Positions 12,995-24,488 of a stretch of DNA of 64,000 nucleotides are shown here, piece by piece. Location of the stretch: positions 1 through 64,000 of the forward strand of contig NW_004085952.1 in the NCBI RefSeq assembly GCF_000220395.1, given 5' to 3'. The DNA comes from Ichthyophthirius multifiliis. Taxonomy: Eukaryota > Ciliophora > Oligohymenophorea > Hymenostomatida. The position numbers and the translations under genes were made by a program. Each line of letters opens with the position of its first letter. Positions within the stretch are counted from its first letter, which is position 1. The notes under the pieces were generated by a model, which did no database searches, had not been told where the DNA came from, and was given only the letters and a program-made list of their open reading frames with translations.

Positions 12995-14740
12995 ATGAAA
13001 AATAAAAAATAAGTTAATACAATACAATTTGAAAGCCCTAAAAAACAAAAAGAATAAATTATAGTTATGAATGAACAAATAAAAAAAAATAGTTAAGCGA
13101 TAGATGAATTATAAAAATAAAATTAAAAACTAAATAATTAATTAAGTTTACTAACATAACAATTAGAAAAATCTAAAATAAAAGAATAAATTCCTTATTA
13201 ATTATCAGAAGAAGAAGAACAAAAAATAATTATAAAATATAAAAGAGAGTTATAAAACATTGAAAATCAAGAAAAATATTATTAAAAATAACTGGATAAA
13301 CTCCAAAATTTCGATAAAACATCAATTTTGATAGAGGAAACTTAAAGAAAATAAGAAGAAAATGTTAATAAAAAAAATTAAATCGAATAACTTTAAGATT
13401 CGATAAAAAAATAATAATCTGAAAATAAAGTATATTTAAAATATACAGATAATTTAGAAAAATAGAATAATGGAAATCATGAAGAAGTTTTCAAAAATTA
13501 TTAATAGGCCAGGAGTTATATTTAATACCTTTAATCTAAAATATAAAGTCTTTAGTAATAATATGATTAAAATGTTAATAATTTAGATAAAAAGCAAAAA
13601 ATGATTGATAAAATAAAAAATAAATATTCATAACTTAGCTTTTAATTTCCTTAACAAAATAAATAGCCATAATTAGAACTAAAGTAACCTATATAAGAAT
13701 AAGAACAGTTAAATATTCAATAATAGTATGTTTAATATTAAATATAATCACCATAATAAAAATAATAATAACAATCATAATAAAAATAAAGCTAGTAGAA
13801 AAACACAATTAGTAACTAAAAAAAGAAAGATGTAAAAGATATTTTTTAATTTTTAAATTGTCCGACTATGGAAAATTATACTAATGTAAATGAAAAAATA
13901 AAAATCTTATAAAAGCTTCTTTAAAAAAGAGAAAAAAATCATAATTAAAAAATGAAAAATTATTTAAACTAAAAATAAGAATTAACATATAAAAAAGAAA
14001 AACTTTAAACGCAAATAAAAGAAAATGAAAAAGAAATATAAATAATAATTACTTTATGTGAGAACTTAAAACAAAATATTAGGTTTAAAATGTTAAATCC
14101 CTTACTAAATTTCTCTACATTTTAGTTTTAGAATTCATAATATATATAAACAATCCAATAAGATTAATATCTATAAATAGTATAATAAAGTAAAGAAAAA
14201 ACATATAAAACACCAATTATTTAAGAAGAAACGAATTAATAATAAAAAATGATTAAAAAATATGCAGGAAAAATTAATTCCTAAATAATGCTTTAAGATG
14301 ATTCAGAAATAATAAATGGAGAATGTCTTATAAATAAAATAAATTTTTATTGGAAAGATTCAAAAATATTTGGATATTAAGCTTTTTACTAATCTGGAAG
14401 AGAAGTTTTGGAAGGAAATTGCAATGTTAATTAAGTATAAAAAATAAAATGTAATATTAATACTATTGAATTTGATATTGAATAAAACGAAAAAATAAAT
14501 CAGATTGAATTTTATTTAAATGAAGATAAAAATCTCATTTAGTATATTAAAATAATTACGAATCTTAAAAAATCTATTGAAGTCGGAATGCCTACAAGAA
14601 ATTCTGTGTTTCAAAGTATTGAATTTAATAAGTTTGAAGTTTAGAAATAAGCTTTTGGAATTATTGATTTAGTTAAAGAGAGTAGTAACTAAAATGAATA
14701 TTTGCTTATTTGTTTTGGATTTTCTGTATTTTAGTTTTGA
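12995..14740 (+). CDS. Coiled-coil protein with jacalin-like C-terminal domain
   Basis: One uninterrupted frame of 581 codons from the ATG at 12995 to the TGA at 14738-14740, with no intron. The first 380 or so residues are Lys/Glu/Gln-rich, predicted coiled coil, with a Gln-rich patch at about residues 210-280. The last 160 residues are different: regular short beta strands such as LINKINFYWKDSKIFGYQ, EKINQIEFYLNEDKNLIQYI, TNLKKSIEVG and LLICFGFSVFQF. The order (Ile-rich strand, GYQ/G-x-x-x-x-Y, then I-x-x-I-x-x-x-T-N-x-x-x-S-x-x-x-G, final G-F) is that of jacalin-like beta-prism lectin domains. A cytosolic or cytoskeletal location is likely because there is no signal peptide. The coiled coil suggests oligomerisation. 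The lectin-fold call is an inference from the strand pattern; sugar binding cannot be claimed. Confidence 0.6.
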
Positions 14741-15345
14741 TGATATTTTTATTTTATAAATTTTATATAATTTGATAAAAGTTTAGATATTTTATATATA
14801 ATATATTTTTATTTTTATTATATATAATATTTAGAAGGATGATTTTTTTTTTATTATTATTATTTATAGAGGATATTTTTTATATTGTTTATAGACTATA
14901 ATTTTTTACTTACTTTTTAACAAAGAAATAAATATTATATTTTTATATTTATCCTTTAATTTTATATTATTAATATAAAATTATGGAAATATTATTCATA
15001 TTTGTTATAATATATTATTTTTATTGTAATGCAAAAATAATAAATGAGACTATTAATTTATTAAGAATGTAAAAATTCACTTTTATATTTTAATTTCAGG
15101 ACATGAATAATATTTGTTTTTTCAATAATAATGAAATTAAAAAACACAATAATATTAAATTATAAAAAAAAAACCGGTTTTTATTTACAAACACTTTTTT
15201 TCTTTCCCTCCAAATTTGAATAATTTTTATTTTGCGGATAGACAAAAAAACATATTAAAAAAGTACAAATTTACAAAAATAATAAAAAAAAAAAAGACAA
15301 AAAATAAAATTAAAAAAATAACAAGAAAAATAAAATAAAATAATA
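14741..15345. other. Intergenic region
   Basis: About 600 nt of A/T-rich sequence between two plus-strand genes. It should contain the 3' end signals of the jacalin-like gene and the promoter of the importin gene. No gene or defined motif is visible. Confidence 0.5.
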
Positions 15346-18300
15346 ATGGCAACTGCCTTTTAAAATATATCAGAAGCTCTTGAAAGTTTCCTTTTTTGCA
15401 ATGAAGAAGTAAAAAGAAAATCAGCTGAAGAATTTTTAAACTAGATTCCCTCTGCAGATTTTACTGGAGGTATTTTCGAATATTTATCTGCATTAAATCT
15501 ACGCAAACCAGAAGTAAATATATCCCATATATAATTTCTTAAAAAAAAAAAAAAAAAAAAAGTGCAATGAATTAGCTGCTATCCTTTTAAAAAAACAATA
15601 TATAGATAAGACTGAAAATTTATAAAAAATCCCTTAAGACATTCTCTAATAAATGACTCAAACTCTAGAATCAACTATAACAGCTGAACGCAAAGTAGTA
15701 TATTTGAAACGTGTATTCGAAATCCTTGTTAAGATATACACTTAATCTAATTCTTCTGATAATTTAATAAACTTAATAACAAAATATAGTTAGACCACCG
15801 AATCAAATATAAAGAAAGGATTAATGTACTTAATTGAAATATCTTGCGAATATTCATTTGATGACACTTAATTAATGCAAAACTCTTCTAAAATTTCATC
15901 CATTTTTATGCATTATTTAGAAGACAAAGACCCTTTAGTATAAAGTTTATCCTTGAAAAGCTTAGTAACATTCTTAAATTCTATTGAAGATGAAAATAAC
16001 TTAAGAAAATTCTCTGATGTATTTCCACTTTTAATCTCAAAATGTGTAAACTGCCTCAAAGCAGATGAAGAAAGTGGCCTAACTAGTCTTACTTCTATCA
16101 CTGATTTAATAGAAACTCACCCTAAATTCGTTAAATAAATAACTAATGATTTCTTGAATTTATTTACTGAAATTTTGGACAATTTTATCTCAGCTGCCAT
16201 TAGAATTAAAGCATTAACAGCTATATTGACTTTATGTGCTACTAATAATGCTTAAGTTAGAAAAAGTGATGTTTTTAAATAAAAAACTATTTTTTCTATT
16301 ATGAAATTAATGGCAGAGTCTTCTCAACTTTCCTTAGAAGAATGGACTGAGGAATTAGAAGATAATAAACTTTCCTAAAACGATGCAGCTTCAGCTGCAG
16401 AAGAAACTTTGGCTAAAATTGGGTATGAGTTAGGAAATAAATTCCTTTTCCCACTTTTTGCACCTTTAATAAAGGAAGCTGTACTTTAAAATAATTAATG
16501 GAATGTCTAATGCGCCGGAATAAACGCCATTGCTTATCTAGCTGAAGGAAGTAAAGAAATTTGCAAATAGGAAGATTTATAAAACTTGGTTTTGATGATT
16601 AAATAGGCAGTGCATAATAATTAGGAAAACCCTCGTATATAATATGCTGCTTTAACAGCTTTTTCTTTATTAGCAGCTGAATACACACCTGAATTATAAG
16701 AAACTATGGCGAAATCATTATTTAGACTATTCTTAAAATTTAGAAAGTACCAACATTAAACTCCAATATAGAGCAATTTAATCAATAATAAATTACTGTA
16801 AAGATCTCGAAGATAAAAATACACCCTTAAATTCTAATGCAGAACATATTTTGTCTAAAATATCTCTTATTTTCTAATAAAATATTACTAATACTAACTA
16901 AAGATTACTTGAGGAAACTTTAATTTGTCTTTCCACTATTGCATTTACTTTATAAAAGCATTTTACTACTTTCTATAATTCATTCATGCCTGGTTTATAA
17001 AATTTATTAAGTACAGTCCCTAGGGATACTATTTAATAAATTAGTCTCAGAGTTCATACTATTGAATGTATAGGATATTTACTAACTTCAATAAAAGATA
17101 ATAAAGAGTTATTCTAAAAAGATTCTACTGTTATTATGAATTCTCTAATTGGAATGTAAAAATAGTTTTCTTAGGAAAAAGATGATCTTCATCACCCTCC
17201 TATTCTTATTGTTTATGGATAAATTGCAGAAGCAATGTAAGGAGATTTCTCACATTATCTTCCTTTAGTATTTCCTTATGTTTTCTAAGGTTTAACTCTA
17301 TCTATTGAAGCTAAAATAGATGAACCTTTATCAGCCTAAACTAAAAATAATACTACAAATGGAAAAATTCAAAAGGTTACCTTTGATTTACATATGTTGG
17401 GAGGTTTGAAAACTTTAGAATTAAATACAGCAGCTTTGGAATAAAAAATAGAAGCTTTCCACTCTTTATATTAAATAGCTAATGCTACTAAAACTTCATT
17501 TTATCCTTATGCCTAATAGACTCTGGATGTTTTACTCGAACATATGAGTTATAGAAATTCAAAAGCCATAAAAGAAAACTCAATAAAAACTTTAGTTACA
17601 ATTTTATAAGCTTTACCTATACAAGAAAGAACTGTAGCTTTAAATAAAATAGTTCCCAAAGTAATCTAATAATTCTAAAATGCAATAAAAATTCAAAATG
17701 ATGAAGAAATAGTACTTCTTTAAGCCAATCTTGCTGAATGTTTCAAAACTATTTAATCATAAGAAACTTTAAATACAGAATTCGGAACATAAATTCTTTA
17801 ATGTCTTTCAGAAAGTTTATCTTTATGTAAACTCTTGAAAAAAGATGTTAAAAAAGAATACGCTAATGAAGACATGGATGAGGCCACTTAAGAAGAATTT
17901 GAGGAAAAATACGATGAAGCTAATGAAATAATGCAAAACATGATAGATATAATTGGATAAATAGTAAGATTATTCCCTACATTGGAAAACGTCGTCGTAA
18001 ATAGCATTCTTCCTGACTTTTTTGAAGTTTTCACTAAAGAGAATTCTACTGATAGTGAATTAAATACTTCTTTATGTACTTTTGATGAATTTTTATAATA
18101 TTGTTCAGTACAATTATTTAGTAAAGCCTTCCCTGATATATTAACTAAATTTATTGATTTAGCTAAAAATTACTAAGATTCTAATGTTAAATAAAGTAGT
18201 GTTTTTGGAATAGGATTATGCGCAAAAAGAGCTTCTGTTGAATAATTTACTCCTTTTTTGAATTTAGCTTTGGAAACTTTAAATGAATTATACACTAGTA

Positions 18301-18610
18301 GTTAATCTACTGTTTTTGAAAATGTTATTGCCTGTATTTTCAAAATTGCTTTGTATTAAATTAATGATTAAGGCTTAAAAAACAACTTGTTTTTGAAATC
18401 ATTTGAAAAAATGCCTATTAAAGAAGATTTGGAAGAAGCTTGTAATTTACATGAACTTTTGTGTGTTCTTTATAAAGAATAAAATTAAGCATTTGTAGAT
18501 ATCATGCCTTAAGTTAAAAATACACTTTTAAATATCGGAAATTGGTAATAATAAAATATCAAGACATTTATATTAAATGAGGAATCTTAAAAGTATATTT
18601 AAACTTTGTG
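15346..18610 (+). CDS. IPO5: Importin-5 (karyopherin beta-3)-like nuclear import receptor
   Basis: ATG at 15346, TGA at 18608-18610, about 1,070 residues, the usual length of the family. The start gives an importin-beta N-terminus (MATAFQNISEALESFL, then EVKRKSAEEFL). The middle contains the conserved segment EEWTEELEDNKLSQNDAA followed by AAEETLAKIGYELGNKFLFP, typical of importin-5/Kap121. The rest is a helical HEAT-repeat array, with an acidic stretch near EYANEDMDEATQEEFEEKYD. Such receptors carry ribosomal proteins and other cargo through nuclear pores with Ran. One intron, 15514-15562, joins KPE to CNELAAIL; it is unusual in having 21 consecutive A directly before the acceptor G. The frame is broken once at about 16731-16742: the upstream frame ends SLFRLF and the following reading NLESTNIKLQYRAIQSI needs one base fewer. 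Confidence 0.9.
15514..15562 (+). other. Intron with A21-AG acceptor
   Basis: GTAAATATATCCC...TTCTT is followed by 21 A and then G. Removing it restores an in-phase importin sequence without a lysine run. The 3' splice site has an A-tract where other introns in the window have T-rich sequence. Confidence 0.8.
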
Positions 18611-18812
18611 AATGATTTTTTTTTTATTTCAAATATAATATATTTTTTTAAAAAAAGAAATTAAATAATTTTATTTCAAATAAAAAATATTAATTTTTTA
18701 TTTATTTTATGTATTTAAATTTCTTTAAATATTTTTTAATTTTTTTATTTTTTTTAAATTATTATTATTATTTTATTTATTAATAAATAATTATTTTTAT
18801 TTTATTAAAAAA

Positions 18813-19811
18813 ATGGACTCTGCTTTATAAAATAATATAAATGAGTTTTTAATATAAATATCTCCATAAATGAGATAGTAATTAACAAACGAATAAATTA
18901 GGAATCATACAATTTTATTTGAATAGTATTTAAAATAATAGTATAATTAAAAATTAATAAAAAAATAGTAAATTACTACTATTATATGGATAATAAAATG
19001 GAATGTATATAATTCCTTAATTAGATGATATAAATAGTAAAATATTTTTTTTAAATATTATATTTAAGCTTTATAAGGATGGCATGGCATAATATTTGTT
19101 AGAAACGGGTTATATAAAGATGGCAAATTTAAATTTTAATTAGATTTTCCTTAAAGCTTTCCATTAGAACCACCAAAATTAACTTTTAAACCTTAATAAA
19201 TGTATCACCCTTTAATAAATTATGAAACAGGAGAATTAGATTTGAGTGTATTTTAATTTATTTATTTTATAATTAAAAATATTAATTATTTTTAAATTAT
19301 AAGCTCATATGCAAAAATTGGAAATATGGCACAACTCACCTTGTCTATACAATTTTGAACGAAGCCAAAAATATTTTTATTGATATGTCTTATTATTAAA
19401 TTAAAAATTCATTTAATTAAGAAGCTGCAATTATGTTTTTTTTTTTATTATTTTCAGAAATATTTTATAATAAGTATTTTTTTAAAAAAATTTAAGGTTT
19501 GAAAATGACATAACAAAATTTTATGAAAATATTACAGAAAGTATTAAAAATTCAAATAAAACTATTTATGAAAATGATTAAAAAAGTAGTATGAAAGTAA
19601 ATAAAAATCAATATTATTATTGAAATACTATAAATATAGTTTAGCGAATATAATTAAGAACATGAAAAAATTTATAAAAAATTAAATGAAATTTCTAGCG
19701 AAAAAGTAAAATTAAAAAATATGTATTTAATATCTTTTTATTTCATAAAAAAGATTAATTTTGAAGATAAAAAAAATAATTTTTAAAATATTTGCTTTAA
19801 ATAGATAATGA
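18813..19811 (+). CDS. AKTIP: AKTIP/FTS-like inactive E2 (UEV) protein
   Basis: ATG at 18813 with at least three short introns: one of 45 nt in the first 200 nt of the gene, one ending TATATTTAAG at about 19069, and one ending TTATAAG at about 19301. The exons give LLYGQQNGMYIIPQLDD, WHGIIFVRNGLYKDGKFKFQ, then FPLEPPKLTF, MYHPLINYETGELDLS and NWKYGTTHLVYTILNEAKNI. This is the ubiquitin-conjugating fold of the AKTIP/Fused-toes family: the HPLI-x(5)-GELDL segment has no catalytic cysteine where an active E2 would have one. In animals the family binds Hook proteins and AKT and works in vesicle transport. A further exon (FENDITKFYENITESIKNS) and a Lys-rich tail follow. The end is uncertain; TGA at 19809-19811 is reached with one extra intron. 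The next gene, a kinase, ends 128 nt away on the other strand. Confidence 0.8.
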
Positions 19812-19938
19812 ATGATATAAAAAATTTAAAATTAATCCATTAATAAATATATCTGAAATAATATATATATATATATTTATAATTTTATAATTAATTTTTT
19901 AAAAAGTTATTTTTCTTAAATTAAAAAGTAAAAATTAA

Positions 19939-21289
19939 TCATTCTAAATCCATGTTATTTTGACTTAGCATACTTCTACTATTAGCAAATGAAAAATCTT
20001 TTTATAAAATAAACAAAATAAATAATTTCATATTATTTGTAAATTATAAGTATATAATTAAATTACTTGGAAACTCTTTATAAATATCACCGTCATTATA
20101 TGAATCAATAATTCCTTGTCTTACATAATTCTTTTATATAAAAAAATATGTAATATTAATTGTTTCAAAATTTAAGAACAATAAAAGAAATATACATCAC
20201 TAAAATTGCTAACATCAATATCGTTTTTAACTTTAGGAATAAATGGTGCTGCATATTATTTATTATAAATAACATCCCATTCAACATCCATAAACCAAGG
20301 ATGATCTTTAATCTCTTCTGCTCCGTTAATTCCAAGTCTTACAAACGGGTTTTTTTCAAATAATCTGTTTAATAAATCTTTACAGTGCTTCGACAAACTT
20401 GATGGAAGCTAAATATTTTATGTTAATATTTTTTAATATAATTCATCAGTATTATTTTCATTTGTCATATAAAAAGGAGGATTTCCTGTAACCATTTCAT
20501 ATATTAAATTCCCTTAAGAAAAACAAAATAAAAAAATAAATAATGTCTATATAAAGAATAAACCTAACGTCCACCAATCAACAGGTTTTCCATGTCCTTA
20601 TTTTTTTAATATTTCAGGTGCTAAATATTCTGGAGTTCCGCATAATGAATATGTAAATTTTTCTTAATCTATTTTATCTTTAGAGAGTCCGAAATCAGAT
20701 ATTCTAATATATCCATCTCTGTCTAAAATAACATTTTCTGGTTTTAAGCTTTTATTTAAAAAAATTTTCATGTTATATATTTTAAAAATAAACTAGAAAT
20801 AAATAAATGTACTCTCTATATATGATATTATTATTATGTAAATGTTCCAGTGCCAAAATAATTTAAGCAGCATAAAATCTTGCTCTTTATAGTAAATTTG
20901 AAAAACATAAATAATTAAAAAAAGAAATAAATATAAATTTATTACTATTCCTCATCAAACTTCTATTTACAACTCAAAATATTAAATAATTCTCCTCCTT
21001 AGCAAAATTCTAATACGAAAAATAATTTTGTTTAATTTTAAAAAGAATAATGTAATTTAATTATAAAAGGATGAGGTGGTATACTAGATAAAATATCTTT
21101 TTCAAGAATAACTCGATTCGTTATATTTTTTTATTCTATATGTTTTTTTTTCAATATTTTTAAAGCATATATTTTTTAATTATCTTTTTTTCGAACTAAA
21201 TATACTTTTGCAAATGCACCTTCTCCAATCATATTTATTAATGTAAAATCTTCTATAGTAATGTTTTTTTGATGTTACTTTTCTAACAT
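19939..21289 (-). CDS. AGC-family Ser/Thr protein kinase
   Basis: ATG at 21289, TGA at 19939-19941, with at least four introns. Kinase motifs in order: GEGAFAKVYLV (P-loop), YALKILKKK (catalytic Lys), LILEKDIL-like helix C, EFCQGGELF hinge, HNNNIIYRDLKPENVILD (catalytic loop), SDFGLSKD (DFG), CGTPEYLAPEIL (activation loop Thr and APE) and VDWWTLG. The C-lobe continues SLSKHCKDLLNRLFEKNPF, VRLGINGAEEIKDHPWF, and the C-tail ends with EFPNFSFANSRSML, a hydrophobic motif of the F-x-x-F-S-F type. The enzyme therefore belongs to the PKA/SGK/S6K/AKT group and should be activated by phosphorylation of the activation loop and hydrophobic motif. There is no PH domain; the kinase domain begins about 15 residues from the start. 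Which AGC subfamily it belongs to cannot be settled by eye. Confidence 0.9.
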
Positions 21290-22363
21290 ATTTTTGTTTT
21301 AATTTATATATTTTATTTATTTATATTTTAATTATTTATTATTTTATTGTTTATGGATATAAAAATTATTTAATATTTTTTTTTTTGATTATTATACAAT
21401 ATTATTAATTTATTTAAAGCTTATATAATATTATTTTTTTAAATATGTAAAGTGCGTAAATAATAATAATAATAGCTTGTATATTTAACAAAAAGAGAAT
21501 ATCAAATATTTAAAATGAAAATAGATATTTTAATATAATAAAATAAATTTCTAATAAATTAATTGAATTTTAAATACTTTTATTTTATATTATTAATAAA
21601 TTATATATTTAATTTTATTTTACAAATATTTTTAAAATATCAAATGAACAAAAAAAAGTATTTTAATTAATGTGATAATAATAATAAATTAATAATACTT
21701 GTTTATTTTATTTCATTTTTTTATAAATATTATATATTTTAAGCCTTAATTATTTGCAAATGATATATAATATAAATTTTACGAGTTTTATTTTAATATT
21801 TATATCTTTATTTTATTTTTTTAATTTATATAAAATAACTATTAATTTTTGAAATAAAATTAATTTATTATAAAATAAAAATATTTTTAATTTAATTGGA
21901 ATTTTTCATATAAAATATATAAATTTGTTAAAATAGATAATTTTTTATTTAAAGTATTTTAAAATATACATTAATTATTTATATTAATTTGTTAAAAAAA
22001 ATATTTACAATAAAAATATCATAAATTTTTAAATTTAAATAAAAAATTAATAAATATTTTTTTTTCAAAATTCAAAAATTTTTAAATTTTAAAACTTAAA
22101 AATTATATATTTTTAGTTAAATTTATCAAATCATGATTTTTAAATTACTTTAATTAATTAATTAATTTATTTATTTTTAACAATATTAAATTAAGCATAG
22201 TTAAAATATTATATAAATAAAAACAAGAATAAAAAATAATTATTTATAAATGTAATAAAATTATGTATAAATAAATTATATTATAATTTTAAATATAAAA
22301 ACATTAATAATTTTATTATTATTAATTTTATAATTATATTAATAATATAAATATCTATTTTAT
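21290..22363. other. Gene-free AT-rich spacer
   Basis: About 1.1 kb of A/T-rich sequence. No frame free of TGA with sensible codon use is visible on either strand. It should hold the promoter of the kinase (left) and the 3' region of the first transporter (right). Confidence 0.55.
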
Positions 22364-24204
22364 TCAATCAATAATACTTCGTTATATATCAGATTATTAA
22401 TTTGAATTATCGTTAGATTAATTAAATTTAACATCAAAATCATATTCTTATTCTTAAACATAAGAAAGTTTTTTTTTTTTTTTATTATTTTTAATAACAA
22501 AGTTATGTTTTTATTCTACACTTTAAAGAGTAGGCGTATAAAACAGTGGTTTTTTTGTTCCTTATGCAGGAGAACGTATTAAAAGTTACTTCTAATTAAT
22601 TATTACTATTAAGAAACTATAGTTTGTGAATCACATTTTGATCCAGGAGAAAATATAATAGGAATTTAGTTATTTTGCTTAATTTAAATATTGAATTCAT
22701 TATCTATTTAGTCAGATTATTTAAATACTCCTCCAAAAAGCAAATAGACTAAACTAAAAGCAATAATTACGATTCCAAAAACAGAAGCACCTCTTTAAAA
22801 ACTTAGATATTAAGAAAGTGCACCTCCTAATAAAGGCCCAATAAATTCTCCTATAGCATAGCTTGTATTATATAAAGCACTAGAAATATCACCAATAATT
22901 TATTAATTTTATAATTTTTTACCGTAAATTCTTAATAATATTTTATATAATTAAGGAAGAGCAGGAATATATATAAATAGAGTTGCAATTCCAATAAAAA
23001 CATTAGCTATACATGTTATATATAATTTTTAAGGAAGTCCTAATAAAGGATCAGGACCTAAAAAAATAAACGACAATCCAGTAATAAATGTTCCTATAAA
23101 TAACAATAGAGAATAATTATTTAAAAATTTAATCATATAAGTCCCTAAAGGAGATAAAAATAAATATGTAGACGTTCCTATAGAAAATAATAATCCAACC
23201 CATAAATCATCTAATCCATATACTTTATTAAAATAAATACCCATAGTTGGATCTAAAAATAATAAACCACAACTAGGTAAAAAAATAAGAATATAATTGA
23301 AAATTATATATCTGTTTTAAAATAAATCTATATAAGATATATTTATTTCTTCTGTTATTTCTTCGTCTAATTCAATAGTTTATTCTTTACTACTTTCTTA
23401 ATCTTTTATGAGAGTTTCTTATTGATAATTTAAATCATTTTACGAAGGTATTAATTATATTAAGATTGGAATCTATAAATATATAAATATATAAATATAT
23501 AAATATATAAATATATAAATATATAAATATATATTTTCTGTATATATATATTAAATATATTTATTTTTATTATTAATTTTTCATCTATAAAATTAAATTT
23601 ATAGTTTTTTTTACCAATATAAGACATATTGAGCAAAAAAATAAAAAGGAGCTATATAACCTCCAAAATAAACTAATAAAGCACCCAATAAAGGACCTAT
23701 CATTAAACCCAATCCACACATAGTTTCCATCCAACCACATTTTTCTTCAAATGTATCTCTATAAAATATTGGTAAATATGAATATGCAGGTGTACTAAAA
23801 AAGGCTGCACCCTTTTAAATTAAATTATATTTAAATTTTATAATATAATTATTAAAAAATACTATTCCCAAAATAAATCTAGCTATTAATGTAATTGTAA
23901 TAAAAATATATTCATTTATTATATATTTTATTAAAATAAATGCAGACAACCCAACCCATGTTAAAACTATACCTAATATGGTATATTTTTTTCTTTTACT
24001 ACTTTATGATAATTATTTTCCTAAAACTAAAGAAAAAATAAAATTTCCTACAGGTTGTATACTAAAAATTATTCCAATTACTATTTATGATATTCCATAC
24101 CTTTCTGCCATTTAAGGAAAAAAGGGTGCTATTACTGAATTAGAAGCATTTAATATAAACTGTCCTAAATATAATGCATATATTAAATATTTTGACTTTT
24201 TCAT
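22364..24204 (-). CDS. Major facilitator superfamily transporter, copy 1
   Basis: ATG at 24204, TGA at 22364-22366. The protein starts MKKSKYLIYALYLGQF and has repeated hydrophobic segments typical of a 12-helix MFS carrier. Landmarks: APFFPQMAERYGIS (end of helix 1), GNFIFSLVLGKQLSQ (loop 2-3, where MFS proteins have a G-x-x-x-D/R-x-x-R/K-type signature), GLGLMIGPLLGALLVYFGGY (helix 5), MGIYFNKVYGLDDLWVGLLF and FITGLSFIFLGPDPLLG in the second half. The pattern of Met-rich helix 5 (G-x-G-x-M-I-G-P) resembles the SLC18B1/vesicular-amine-transporter-like branch, but the substrate is unknown. The C-terminal tail is cytosolic and charged (FYTPTLQSVEQKHNFVIKNN, then a Lys run from A15). One intron at about 23820-23875 and another containing an (ATATAA)n tract (23474-23534) interrupt it. 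The neighbour at 24489 is a close paralogue in the same direction. Confidence 0.85.
23474..23534. repeat. (ATAAATAT)n microsatellite in an intron
   Basis: Eight-nucleotide units ATAAATAT repeat about seven times inside an intron of the first MFS transporter. The second copy of the transporter lacks this expansion. Confidence 0.8.
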
Positions 24205-24488
24205 TTATTTATTTTAACTATAAATTAAAATAAATGAAAGCAATAATTAATAATTAATAAAATTAAAATATTTTAATTATCAGAAATTGAAAAGAAAATA
24301 AAAACATATTTAAATGATATTAATTTAAATTGTATTTACAATAAGATATTTATTATGTATAAATAATTTAAGATTTTATAAGTTAAAAAAACAAAAATAA
24401 AATTATTTGAATAATTATATATACAAATATATAAATCAATTAAGATTAAAAAAAAAATTCTTTTATAAAAAAATCTTTTATAAAAAAT

